Below are positions 17,101 through 26,786 of a DNA stretch of 64,000 nt, piece after piece (within the stretch, counting starts at the first letter, position 1; every line of letters begins with the position of its first letter). The DNA lies in contig JBKDXM010000108.1 in the NCBI GenBank assembly GCA_046306335.1, positions 23,370-87,369 on the forward strand. The letters run 5' to 3'. Below the pieces are notes generated by a model that worked only from the letters and a program-made list of their open reading frames with translations, searched no databases and was not told where the DNA came from. Origin of the DNA: UBA2386 sp046306335 (GTDB taxonomy: Bacteria > Planctomycetota > UBA1135 > UBA2386). Both the position numbers and the translations under genes were made by a program.

Positions 17101-17550
17101 ATGCCCTCCCAGGTCGTGCTGTCGCTGACTGGTCCGCTGGACCACCTCCGCCTCGTCTGGCAGACGGGTGAGGTCCTGTTGCAGTCAGTCATCTTCGACG
17201 AAGACCCCGAGGGCACGCGCTACAACGTGCTGATCGCGCTGCAGGAGCTGGTGACCAACGTCCTGCGTCACGGCTACCAACTCGACGAGTCGCGTCCCAT
17301 CGAGGTGCGATTCGACCTGCGCGAGGATTCGTTCCAGGTGACGTTGCGCGATCGCGGACCGGCCTTCGATCCGACGTGCCACGGCGAACTGGCGGACGTC
17401 GCGGCCGACGACGAGGCGATGCCCACCGAGTGCGGTGGATTCGGCATCCACATCGTGCGCCAGGTGATGGATCGCGTCGAGTACGCGCGCATCGACGGCT
17501 GGAACACGCTGCGCCTCACCAAGCACGCGCGGGTGGTTATCCACACCTGA
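17101..17550 (+). CDS. Anti-sigma regulatory factor (RsbW/HATPase_c_2 family)
   Basis: A 149-aa GHKL ATPase of the serine kinase/anti-sigma type. N box LQELVTNVLRHGY carries Glu49, Asn53 and His57. The G1 box is LRDRGPAFDP and the G2-like box is GGFGIHIV. In partner-switching systems such proteins phosphorylate a STAS antagonist or bind a sigma factor. No STAS protein or sigma gene is adjacent. The next gene, a PP2C phosphatase, starts 7 bases downstream, so it is the first gene of a signalling operon. A sequence matching a DnaA box (TTATCCACA, 17537-17545) lies in its 3' coding end, probably by chance. Confidence 0.9.
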   Translation: MPSQVVLSLTGPLDHLRLVWQTGEVLLQSVIFDEDPEGTRYNVLIALQELVTNVLRHGYQLDESRPIEVRFDLREDSFQVTLRDRGPAFDPTCHGELADVAADDEAMPTECGGFGIHIVRQVMDRVEYARIDGWNTLRLTKHARVVIHT

Positions 17551-17557
17551 TCTGCCC

Positions 17558-19141
17558 GTGACGATCCACCAGGATTCGGACGAACTCCTGGCGGCGATCC
17601 CTCGCGTGTTCGAGGGGATCGCCGTCACGGTGTTCGACGGCGCCGGCGCGCCGCTGCGCTCGTACGGCGCGGCGCCGTCCGGCGCTGCGAGCGCGCGCGT
17701 CGACGTGCCCGAGGGGGCGGTCGTCGCCGCGATGCCCGCCGGCGCTACGGCGGTGCACGGCCTGATCCAGGCCTTGCTCGACGTGCTGAAGGAGCGCGAG
17801 CGGCTGGAAGGCGACATGGACAGCATGAACGACCGCTCGATGAGCTTGCTCGAGCAGGTCGCCATGTACGGCGACACGCTGCCCAAGCTCTCGGGCGGCG
17901 GCGACGACGCCGAGATCGCCGCCATGGCGACCGAGGCCTGCCGCCGCGCCGCCGGCGTGCGTCACGTCGTCTACCTCTCGTGCCTGCACGGCAAGGACCT
18001 GTGCGAGGTCGTCGCGCACTGCGGCGAGGATCCGGCGCGCGCCTTCGAGGGCGCTGCCGTCGTCGAGACGCGCGGGTTCCTCGCCGACGTGCTCGCTGCC
18101 GATGGCGAGCCGATCGTGCGCACCGTCGGTTCGAGCGGGCGCATGGGCGAGCCGGGCAGCGCCGAGAGCCTCGCCGAGCGCGACGTGATCGGCGTGCCGG
18201 TCACCTATGGTGCCGGCGACAAGCGCATCGTGCTGGGCGCGCTAGTGCTGGTCGACAAGGTCGGCGCCGCCCCGGGAGTCGGCGGCGTCGCCGGCGGCGA
18301 GTTCGGCACGTGGGAGACCGAGTTCGCGATGTCGTTCGCCGCCATGCTCGGCGCGGTGCTCGGTGCGCGCAAGACGGCGGCGCTGGGCAAGGAGCTCAGC
18401 ATGGCGCAGACGATCCAGCGCCAGGTCCTGCCCGAGCGGGCCGTCGTCGTCCCCGGCTTCGAGATCGCGTCGAGCTACGAAGCCTGCGGCGCGGTCGGCG
18501 GCGACTACTTCGAGTACGCCCGGCTCGCTGATGGACGCACCCTGGTGGCCGTCGCCGACGTCTCCGGCCACAACCTCGCGTCCGGCATGCTGATGGTCGC
18601 GGCGCGTTCGACCTTGCGCACGCTCGCGAGCGTCCACAGCGACGCCGCGGCGCTGTTCTCGGCGATGGCGTCCCTGCTGCACGGCGATCTGCAGCGCACC
18701 GAGCGGTTCCTGACCGCGGCCGGCGTCGTGCTGTCGCCAGGCAGCGCCGACGTCGACCACGTCAGCGCCGGCCACACCGAGTTGATGGTCTACCGAGCCG
18801 CCGGCGATCGCGTCGAGCGCGTGCCGAGCGACGGCACCATCCTCGGGTTCCTGCCGGACGTTCGCTACGAGGCCCGCCGCATCGCGCTGCAGCGCGGCGA
18901 CTGCCTGCTGCTGTACACCGACGGCGTCACCGAGGCGGTCGACCCGGCTGGCGACATGTTCGGCGAGGACCGGCTGGCGGCGGTGTTCTCGCAACTGGCG
19001 CGCAACCGGTCCGCGCAGCGCATCGTCGACGGCATCGTCAGCGAACTCGACAACTATCGCGGCGGTGGCGGCACGGCCGCCGACGACGTGACCGCGGTGG
19101 TCGTGCGTTGCCTCGTCGATGGCGCAGGAGAACAACCATGA
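17558..19141 (+). CDS. SpoIIE/RsbU-type PP2C serine phosphatase with GAF-like sensor
   Basis: A 527-aa protein starting with GTG at 17558. Residues ~1-90 are a short N-terminal domain. Residues ~100-280 look like a GAF domain. A linker helix with the family motif AQTIQRQVLP follows. The PP2C phosphatase has metal-binding Asp316 (GGDYFEY), Asp334 (VADVSGHN) and Asp455 (YTDGVTEA). Such phosphatases dephosphorylate STAS anti-anti-sigma factors in response to signals. It lies between the anti-sigma factor and a receiver protein. Its stop overlaps the receiver start (ATGA), which points to coupled translation and a shared pathway. Confidence 0.93.
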   Translation: MTIHQDSDELLAAIPRVFEGIAVTVFDGAGAPLRSYGAAPSGAASARVDVPEGAVVAAMPAGATAVHGLIQALLDVLKERERLEGDMDSMNDRSMSLLEQVAMYGDTLPKLSGGGDDAEIAAMATEACRRAAGVRHVVYLSCLHGKDLCEVVAHCGEDPARAFEGAAVVETRGFLADVLAADGEPIVRTVGSSGRMGEPGSAESLAERDVIGVPVTYGAGDKRIVLGALVLVDKVGAAPGVGGVAGGEFGTWETEFAMSFAAMLGAVLGARKTAALGKELSMAQTIQRQVLPERAVVVPGFEIASSYEACGAVGGDYFEYARLADGRTLVAVADVSGHNLASGMLMVAARSTLRTLASVHSDAAALFSAMASLLHGDLQRTERFLTAAGVVLSPGSADVDHVSAGHTELMVYRAAGDRVERVPSDGTILGFLPDVRYEARRIALQRGDCLLLYTDGVTEAVDPAGDMFGEDRLAAVFSQLARNRSAQRIVDGIVSELDNYRGGGGTAADDVTAVVVRCLVDGAGEQP

Positions 19142-19515
19142 AGCGGCCCACGGTCCTGGTGGTCGATGACGAGCCGTTCATCTGCCGTTCGCTCACGTAC
19201 ATCCTGCGCAAGGAGGAGTACCACGTGCTCGAGGCGCGCAACGGCGAGGAGGGACTGGCGTTGATCCGCGACCAGAAGCCGGACCTCGTGTTCCTCGACG
19301 TGATGATGCCGAAGCTCGACGGCTTCGGCGTCGCCAAGCAGGTCCGCGCCGACAAGACGCTGGCGCACGTCAAGCTCGTGTTGTTGACGGCGCGCGGCCA
19401 GGAGAGCGACAAGGAGAGCGGTCGCGCCTCGGGCGTCGACGCGCACTTGACCAAGCCGTTCAGCCCGAGCCGGATCCTCGAACTGGCCCGGCACATGCTC
19501 GCGCCAGTGCCGTAG
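19138..19515 (+). CDS. Single-domain response regulator
   Basis: A 125-aa CheY-like receiver with no output domain. The acidic pocket is DD at 10-11, the phospho-acceptor is Asp54 (VFLDVMMP), with Thr84 in LLTA and Lys106 in TKPF. Its ATG overlaps the stop of the PP2C gene by four bases, so it is translationally coupled. In related operons such receivers modulate the phosphatase or connect it to a histidine kinase; the kinase at 14039-15274 already has its own partner, so a remote kinase is likely. REP-like DNA follows directly. Confidence 0.93.
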   Translation: MKRPTVLVVDDEPFICRSLTYILRKEEYHVLEARNGEEGLALIRDQKPDLVFLDVMMPKLDGFGVAKQVRADKTLAHVKLVLLTARGQESDKESGRASGVDAHLTKPFSPSRILELARHMLAPVP

Positions 19516-19536
19516 CGGTCCGATGCCGCGCCGGCC

Positions 19537-19730
19537 GGCGTGGCCTTCCGTGGCGCAGACTCCGAGGAGTCTGCGTCACGGGACGCGCGCCGATCCGGTG
19601 CGTGGATTCGCGGTCGGGGCGAAGCCGACGACCGCAGGCGAATCGGTGGATTCGCCGAGGATCGGCGGCGAGCTCCCGGACGCGAAGACGCGTACTGGGC
19701 GGCGTGGCCTTCCGTGGCGCAGACTCCTAG
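19537..19730. repeat. Composite REP-like element, inverted copy plus 27-bp direct repeats
   Basis: A 27-base direct repeat (contains TGGCCTTCCGTGGCGCAGAC) lies at 19537-19563 and 19701-19727. Between them, 19566-19676 is an inverted copy of the element at 15721-15829. The junction at 19549-19580 is a hairpin with 15-base arms and one mismatch. The right end lies 9 bases before the GTG of the MATE gene. Confidence 0.88.
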
Positions 19731-19739
19731 GCTCCGCGG

Positions 19740-21140
19740 GTGAGCGATGCCGCCCCCGATCCGCTGTTGCGCCGTTCGCCCGGTGGTTCGGTGCTCGTCC
19801 AGGGGCTGCCGCTGGCGCTCGGTCTCGCCTCGCACGCGGCCATCAACCTCGTCGACCTGGCCATGGTCGGTCGGCTCGGCGGCGCGGCGGTGCAGGCCGC
19901 ACACGTCGGGTCGACGTGGAACTTCCTGCCGATGATCGTCGGCAACTGCGTGTCGACGGCGCTGCTGGCGCACGCGTCGCGCCTGCTCGGCGCCGGCGAC
20001 CCGGCGGCGGCGCGGGCGTTCAACCGGCGGGCGCAGTGGTTCATGGTCTGGCTCGGCTTGCTGCTCGGCGCGCTGACGGCGCTGCCGGCGGCACCGATGG
20101 CCGACCTGATGGGCGTCGAGGGGGCGGCGCGCAGCGGCGCGATCGCGTACCTCGTGGTCAGCAACCTCGGTTGCGCGCCCATGTTCGTCTTGATGCAGAC
20201 GACGGCCGCGATGCGCGCAGCCGGCGAGGCGGCGATGCCGCTCGCGCTGTTGCTCGGCGCCAACTTGCTCAACCTCGCGCTCGCCGTGCCGCTGCTGTTC
20301 GGCTGGGAAGCCGTCGGCTGCGAGCCGATCGGCGTCGTCGGCGCGGCCATCGCCGCCGTGGCGGCGCGCGCGGTTGCGGCGGGCGTCGGCATCTGGTGGC
20401 TGGCGCGCCGCAGCCATCCGCTGTCGCTGCGCCGCGACGCCGCAGAACCCCCGCGGCGGCCGGCCGTCGTGCTGCCGCTGCTTGTCGATGCATGGCCGCA
20501 GGCAGTGCAGATCGGCCTGCGCGCCGGCCTCGTACTCGTGCTCACGCCGCTGGTGCGCGAGCGCGGCGGCGAACCGGCGCTGGTGGCGCTCGGCATCACC
20601 ACGCGCTTCGACACCATCGTCCTCTTCGCGTCCTTGGGCTTCGCCAACGCCGCCACGGCGTATGCAGCCCGTGCCGCCGTTGCCGGCCGGGCCGCCGCGG
20701 CGCGCGCCGCCGGCCTCTGGGCGGGGGCGTACGGCGGCTTGCTCGGTGCAACCTTCGTGGCGGCGATGATCGGCGGCGCCGAATGGCTCGTGGAGGTCTG
20801 TCTGCCATCGCCGCCGGCGGCGGTGGTCGCGGCGGCCGCCGCCTACTTCGGCGTCGCCTCGTGGGCGCAGGCGCTCGGGGCCATCGCCCTCGGCGCGATG
20901 GGGGCGATCCAGGGTGCGGGCCGCATGCGCCTGCCGTTGCTCGTCGATCTGGTCGGCTTCGCCGTCGTCTACGGCGCGTTGGCGCGGGCCGCGCGCGCGG
21001 CCAAGTCCGATCCAGCGGCGCTGTACGGCGCCCTGGTCGTCGGCATGGCGGTGGTCGCGCTGCTGCACCTCGGCTTGGTGCGCTGGGGTGGCTGGACCAG
21101 CGAGCGGGAGCGCCAGAATGGCAGCGATGCGCGCCGGTAA
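19740..21140 (+). CDS. MATE family efflux transporter
   Basis: A 466-aa polytopic inner-membrane protein with about 12 hydrophobic segments arranged as two similar halves. The first half has GLASHAAINLVDLAMVGRL, typical of the MATE helix 1 region. These proteins export drugs, organic cations or metabolites using H+ or Na+ gradients; the substrate is unknown. The start is GTG at 19740, right after the repeat element, so the repeat may supply or disturb its promoter and ribosome binding region. No alternative start in the first helix would keep the transporter complete. Confidence 0.88.
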   Translation: MSDAAPDPLLRRSPGGSVLVQGLPLALGLASHAAINLVDLAMVGRLGGAAVQAAHVGSTWNFLPMIVGNCVSTALLAHASRLLGAGDPAAARAFNRRAQWFMVWLGLLLGALTALPAAPMADLMGVEGAARSGAIAYLVVSNLGCAPMFVLMQTTAAMRAAGEAAMPLALLLGANLLNLALAVPLLFGWEAVGCEPIGVVGAAIAAVAARAVAAGVGIWWLARRSHPLSLRRDAAEPPRRPAVVLPLLVDAWPQAVQIGLRAGLVLVLTPLVRERGGEPALVALGITTRFDTIVLFASLGFANAATAYAARAAVAGRAAAARAAGLWAGAYGGLLGATFVAAMIGGAEWLVEVCLPSPPAAVVAAAAAYFGVASWAQALGAIALGAMGAIQGAGRMRLPLLVDLVGFAVVYGALARAARAAKSDPAALYGALVVGMAVVALLHLGLVRWGGWTSERERQNGSDARR

Positions 21141-21183
21141 GGCTGTCGGATTGGCAGCATTGTTGCGGTGGCGGGCTCCTTAA

Positions 21184-21199
21184 GTTGTTGTGAAACAAC
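21184..21199 (+). promoter_or_regulatory. Hairpin with GTGA tetraloop upstream of dnaK
   Basis: GTTGTT and AACAAC form a 6-bp stem around the GNRA-type loop GTGA, 140 bases before the dnaK start. It sits in a locally A+T-rich patch. A -35-like TTGACA is at 21233-21238 without a convincing -10. There is no CIRCE operator. Confidence 0.3.
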
Positions 21200-21338
21200 A
21201 GCTAGTGGCGGGGCGAGAGCTGGGCACGGCATTTGACAAGGGATGGGTGGCCGCGGCGCGCCGAAGTTCGGTTCGCCGCGGCGGTTCGTTACGCAGACCT
21301 GCCCGCCATCGCGCGGGCGAGCAGCAGGAGACCAAGCC

Positions 21339-23237
<1,899 letters not shown>

Positions 23238-23452
23238 CTCGTCGCGAGGGGCCGTGACGGCGACGCTGCGCCGGCGGGCGCGGGCCGCCGCGGCCCGAGC
23301 CGGCAGGCTGGTCGGGACGCCGCGGTCACCTCGCTGTGGCCTTTGCCGCGGCCGGCCCTAGCCTGTGGCGCCCGCGGCCGTCCGGCCTGCCCGACCCCGG
23401 CCGCGCGTTCGCTGTTACGACCGCGCGACCGCCGCGCTATCGCCCTCGCTGC

Positions 23453-24442
23453 ATGATCCGCGTTCGCGACCTGACCAAGCGCTACGGCTCCCACGTCGCC
23501 GTCGACCGGTTGACGTTCGAGATCGGCCGCGGCGAGGTCGTCGGCTTCCTCGGCCCCAATGGCGCCGGCAAGACGACGACGATCCGCGTGCTGACCGGCT
23601 TCCATCCCGCGACGTCCGGCTCGGCGGCAGTCGCCGGCCACGACGTCGCCACCGACTCGCTGGCGGTGCGTCGGCAGCTCGGCTACCTGCCGCAGGAAGT
23701 GCCCATCTACCCCGACCTGCGGGTCGTCGAGTACCTGCGCTACCGCGCGGCGTTGAAGGGCGTCCCGGCCAAGGCCCGCGCGAGCGCGGTGGCGCGGGCG
23801 ATGGACAAGGCCGGCATCGCCGACGTCGCCCGCAAGCTCGTCGGCCACGTCAGCCACGGGTATCGGCAGCGCGTCGGCCTCGCGGACGCGCTCGTCGCCA
23901 ACCCGCCGGTCCTGGTGCTCGACGAACCCACCTCCGGGTTGGATCCGAACCAGCGCCGGCGCATCAAGCAGGTCGTCCGCGACCTCGCGTCCGAGCACAC
24001 CGTGCTGTTCAGCAGCCACATCCTCGGCGAGGTCCAGGAGGTGACGAACCGCGTGCTGGTCATCCATCGCGGTGTGTTGCGGGCCGACGGCGCGCCGAGC
24101 GAACTGCTGGCCAAGGGGGCCCGCCGCCGGCTGCGCGTCGTCGTGCGCGCCGAGCCGGCCGCGCTCGCCGCAGCGCTGGCGCAGGCGGGCGTCGCCGGCG
24201 CGGTCGCGGGCCAAGGCGAGCTGGCGCGCTGTGACGTGCCGCTGCTGCCCGAACAGGATCCGGTACCGGCGCTGGCCGCGGCCCTCGCGGCGCGCGGCCT
24301 GCCGGTGCACGAACTGCGCATCGAGCTGCCGACGCTCGAAGAGTGGTTCCACGGCATCACCGAGGCCGGCGACCAGGCGGCCGAGTCGGCGTCGACGGCG
24401 GCATCCGCCGGCGCTGTCGCCGGGGAGGCGGTCCAGCCGTGA
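23453..24442 (+). CDS. ABC transporter ATP-binding protein, GldA-like
   Basis: A 329-aa ATPase with Walker A GPNGAGKT (34-41), Q-loop YLPQEVPIY, signature VSHGYRQR (close to the LSKGYRQR of gliding/copper-type exporters) and Walker B VLVLDEPTSGLDP, then SSHIL as switch His. A ~100-residue C-terminal extension precedes a low-complexity Ala/Ser tail. It is the first gene of a four-gene operon joined by stop-start overlaps. With the downstream permease and GldG-like and DUF4340 proteins it forms a Gld-type ABC exporter; gliding is not implied. Confidence 0.93.
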   Translation: MIRVRDLTKRYGSHVAVDRLTFEIGRGEVVGFLGPNGAGKTTTIRVLTGFHPATSGSAAVAGHDVATDSLAVRRQLGYLPQEVPIYPDLRVVEYLRYRAALKGVPAKARASAVARAMDKAGIADVARKLVGHVSHGYRQRVGLADALVANPPVLVLDEPTSGLDPNQRRRIKQVVRDLASEHTVLFSSHILGEVQEVTNRVLVIHRGVLRADGAPSELLAKGARRRLRVVVRAEPAALAAALAQAGVAGAVAGQGELARCDVPLLPEQDPVPALAAALAARGLPVHELRIELPTLEEWFHGITEAGDQAAESASTAASAGAVAGEAVQP

Positions 24443-25206
24443 GCGCCCTGCTCGCCACGTTCCGCAAGGAACTGCTGTCGTTCTTCGTCAGTCCGGTCAG
24501 CTGGGTGGTCGGCATCCTGTTCTACTGGTGGCGAGGGCTCGAACTGCGCGCGCTCGTCGAGTACTTCGCGGCGTACCGGATCGACCAGGAACTGCTGCCG
24601 CCGCAGACGTACTCGCTGGGCAGCACGTTCCTGATGGTCGTGCTGGTGCCCGGCCTGCTGACGATGCGCAGCTTCGCCGAGGAGCGCCGCACCGGTTCGC
24701 TGGAGACGCTGCTCACCGCCCCGGTGCGCGACGGCGAGGTCGTCCTCGGCAAGTGGGCGGCGGCGACGGTCTTCTACTCCCTGCTGTGGCTGCCGAGCGT
24801 GCTCGTGCTGCACGCGCTGGAGTACGGGCCGTTCCTCGGCGCCGATCTCGCCTTCGGGCCGGTGTTCGCCGCCTACCTCGGCATGTTCCTGCTCTCGGGC
24901 ATGCTGCTGGCGTTCGGCTGCTTCGCCAGCAGCCTCACCGACAACGTGCTGCTCGCCGCGCTGCTGACGATCATGTTCGACTACGGCCTGTTGACGCTGC
25001 CTCGCCAGATCGCCGCGCAACTCGGCGAACTCGCCGACGCCTACTACGTCCGCGAACTGCTCGACAAGCTCGACGTGATGCGCAACTTCAGCGAGTGGTT
25101 CGCGCGCGGGCTGATCGACACCAGCCAGGTCGCGTTCTACGTCGGCGGCATCGTGTTCTTCCTCTGCCTGACCGGCATCAGCCTCGCGGCGCGGAGGATC
25201 GGATGA
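24439..25206 (+). CDS. ABC-2 type permease, GldF-like
   Basis: A 255-aa membrane permease with six hydrophobic segments. It contains the family's hallmark MRSFAEERRTGSLETLLTAPV cytoplasmic loop after the second helix. GTG at 24439 overlaps the ATPase stop (GTGA), giving VSALLATFRKELLSFF, the standard amphipathic N-terminus of the family. The stop overlaps the next gene's ATG (ATGA). It pairs with the ATPase to form the export channel; the cargo is unknown. Confidence 0.92.
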   Translation: MSALLATFRKELLSFFVSPVSWVVGILFYWWRGLELRALVEYFAAYRIDQELLPPQTYSLGSTFLMVVLVPGLLTMRSFAEERRTGSLETLLTAPVRDGEVVLGKWAAATVFYSLLWLPSVLVLHALEYGPFLGADLAFGPVFAAYLGMFLLSGMLLAFGCFASSLTDNVLLAALLTIMFDYGLLTLPRQIAAQLGELADAYYVRELLDKLDVMRNFSEWFARGLIDTSQVAFYVGGIVFFLCLTGISLAARRIG

Positions 25207-26786
25207 GTCCGCGCCGGTTCGGATTGGTCGCGCAACTCGTCGTCGGCGGCCTGTTGTTGCTGGCGTTCTGGGCGCTGCTGGTGTGGGTGTCGTCGCGGCC
25301 GGCGCTGAAGGCGTTGGTCGACCTGACGCCGCAGCAGGTGAACTCGATCGATCCCGCCAGCGAGGACCTGCTGCGCGAACTGCGCGGGCGCAAGGCCGAG
25401 ATCGAGTTCCACCAGTTCTATCCGCCCTACGCCGGGGCGGCGACCGACGACTGGAAGCGGCAGGAGTTCCGCATCCGCGACCGGCTGCGCGAGTTGACCC
25501 GCCTGCTGCTGGTCCGCTACCAGTTCCTGGGCGGCGAGAACGTCAAGATCGTCGCGCACGACTTCTACGCCGACACGCAGCGGACGCGCGAGGACGCGCA
25601 GGCGTTCGGCTACAGCGATGGCGAGAGCGACGTGCTCGTCGTCGCGGTGCGCTTGCCGGGCCGCGAGCGGCGCTTCCGCAAACTGTCGCTGCCGCTCGAC
25701 CTCGGCCAGATCGAGCGGTCGAACCCCGGCGCGGCGCCGCTGAGCCGCGCCAGCCTGCCGGTGCTCAAGAAGTTCGTCGGCGAGGAGCAGATCAGCTCGG
25801 CGCTCAAGGGCTTGCTGGTCGAGGGCGTGCCGGTCGCCTACCTGCTGCGCGACTTCTCGCCGCTGCTAAGTCTCGGCGAGACCGCGTTCGGCTACAGCGG
25901 CTTCCTCGCGGCGCTGGCCAAGAGCGGCTTCGAAGTGCGCGAGTGGCGGACCAGCCAGCAGGCGGCCGTCCCCGACGACGCCGCGTTGGTGATCGTGCTC
26001 GAGCCGACGGCGGAGTTCCCGGAGCGCACGGCCCAGGCGCTGTTCGACTACCTGCGGCGCGGCGGGCGGTTGTTCCTGAATCCGGCGTGGAGTCCGTTGC
26101 CGGACGGCAACAGCGACGGCGGCCGCCTCGGCGAACTGCTGGGCTACGAATTGAGCCGCCGGCCGGTGTTCCACCTGATCCGCGAGACGAGCGGCCGGAC
26201 CGCCGGACGCGGGCTCGATGGCGATCCCGCCGTCGCCAAGCTGCAGATGCTCGTCAATCCGTTGCATCCGACGACGCGCCGGCTGGCGCAGTCGGGACGG
26301 CCGATGGAGGTGGCGACGGCGCGCGCGGTGCGCGAACGGCCCGGCGCGCCGGCGGCGGTCCGGCGGGAGGCCTTGCTGCGGACCGGCGAACAGGGCTGGC
26401 TGGCCGAGCCGGGACCGGATGGGTACCCGAGCTACCGCGCGCCCGGCACGACGCTGCAGTCGTTCGACGTCGCGATGGCGTTCGAGATCGACGTCGCCGC
26501 GGACGCGGCGCGGCCCGATGGCCCCAAGACCGGGCAGGCGGTCGTCGTCGGCGGCGTGTTCTGCAACAACGCCGGCATGTCCTTGTTCGGCGACTTCGCG
26601 CTCAACGTCTGCAATTGGATGGCCGAGCGGCGCGCGCTCATGGACCTGAAGGCGCCCGGTTACGAGGCGAAGTACCTGTCGATCCAACCGCAGCAACTGA
26701 CCCGCATCGGCTGGTTCGTCGTCTGGGGCGTGCCGGGCGCCTTCCTGCTGGTCGGTTCGATCGTGTTCTTCCGGCGGAGGCAATGA
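25203..26786 (+). CDS. GldG-like auxiliary protein of ABC exporter
   Basis: A 527-aa protein with one hydrophobic helix at each end (residues ~8-30 and ~500-522) and a large extracytoplasmic region. It resembles the GldG/DUF4350-type 'ABC-type uncharacterized transport system' domain: early VDLTPQQVNSID, then EIEFHQFYPPY, and a Rossmann-like core with LVIVLEPTAEFPE and GGRLFLNP. The start ATG overlaps the permease stop; the end overlaps the DUF4340 start (ATGA). It probably works as the periplasmic part of the exporter. Confidence 0.85.
   Translation: MSPRRFGLVAQLVVGGLLLLAFWALLVWVSSRPALKALVDLTPQQVNSIDPASEDLLRELRGRKAEIEFHQFYPPYAGAATDDWKRQEFRIRDRLRELTRLLLVRYQFLGGENVKIVAHDFYADTQRTREDAQAFGYSDGESDVLVVAVRLPGRERRFRKLSLPLDLGQIERSNPGAAPLSRASLPVLKKFVGEEQISSALKGLLVEGVPVAYLLRDFSPLLSLGETAFGYSGFLAALAKSGFEVREWRTSQQAAVPDDAALVIVLEPTAEFPERTAQALFDYLRRGGRLFLNPAWSPLPDGNSDGGRLGELLGYELSRRPVFHLIRETSGRTAGRGLDGDPAVAKLQMLVNPLHPTTRRLAQSGRPMEVATARAVRERPGAPAAVRREALLRTGEQGWLAEPGPDGYPSYRAPGTTLQSFDVAMAFEIDVAADAARPDGPKTGQAVVVGGVFCNNAGMSLFGDFALNVCNWMAERRALMDLKAPGYEAKYLSIQPQQLTRIGWFVVWGVPGAFLLVGSIVFFRRRQ

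Noticed and set aside
17537..17545. Consensus DnaA box TTATCCACA
   Set aside because: A single copy inside a coding region with no cluster or A+T-rich unwinding element. Not an origin.
21141..21338. CIRCE operator upstream of dnaK
   Set aside because: No TTAGCACTC/GAGTGCTAA inverted repeat is present.
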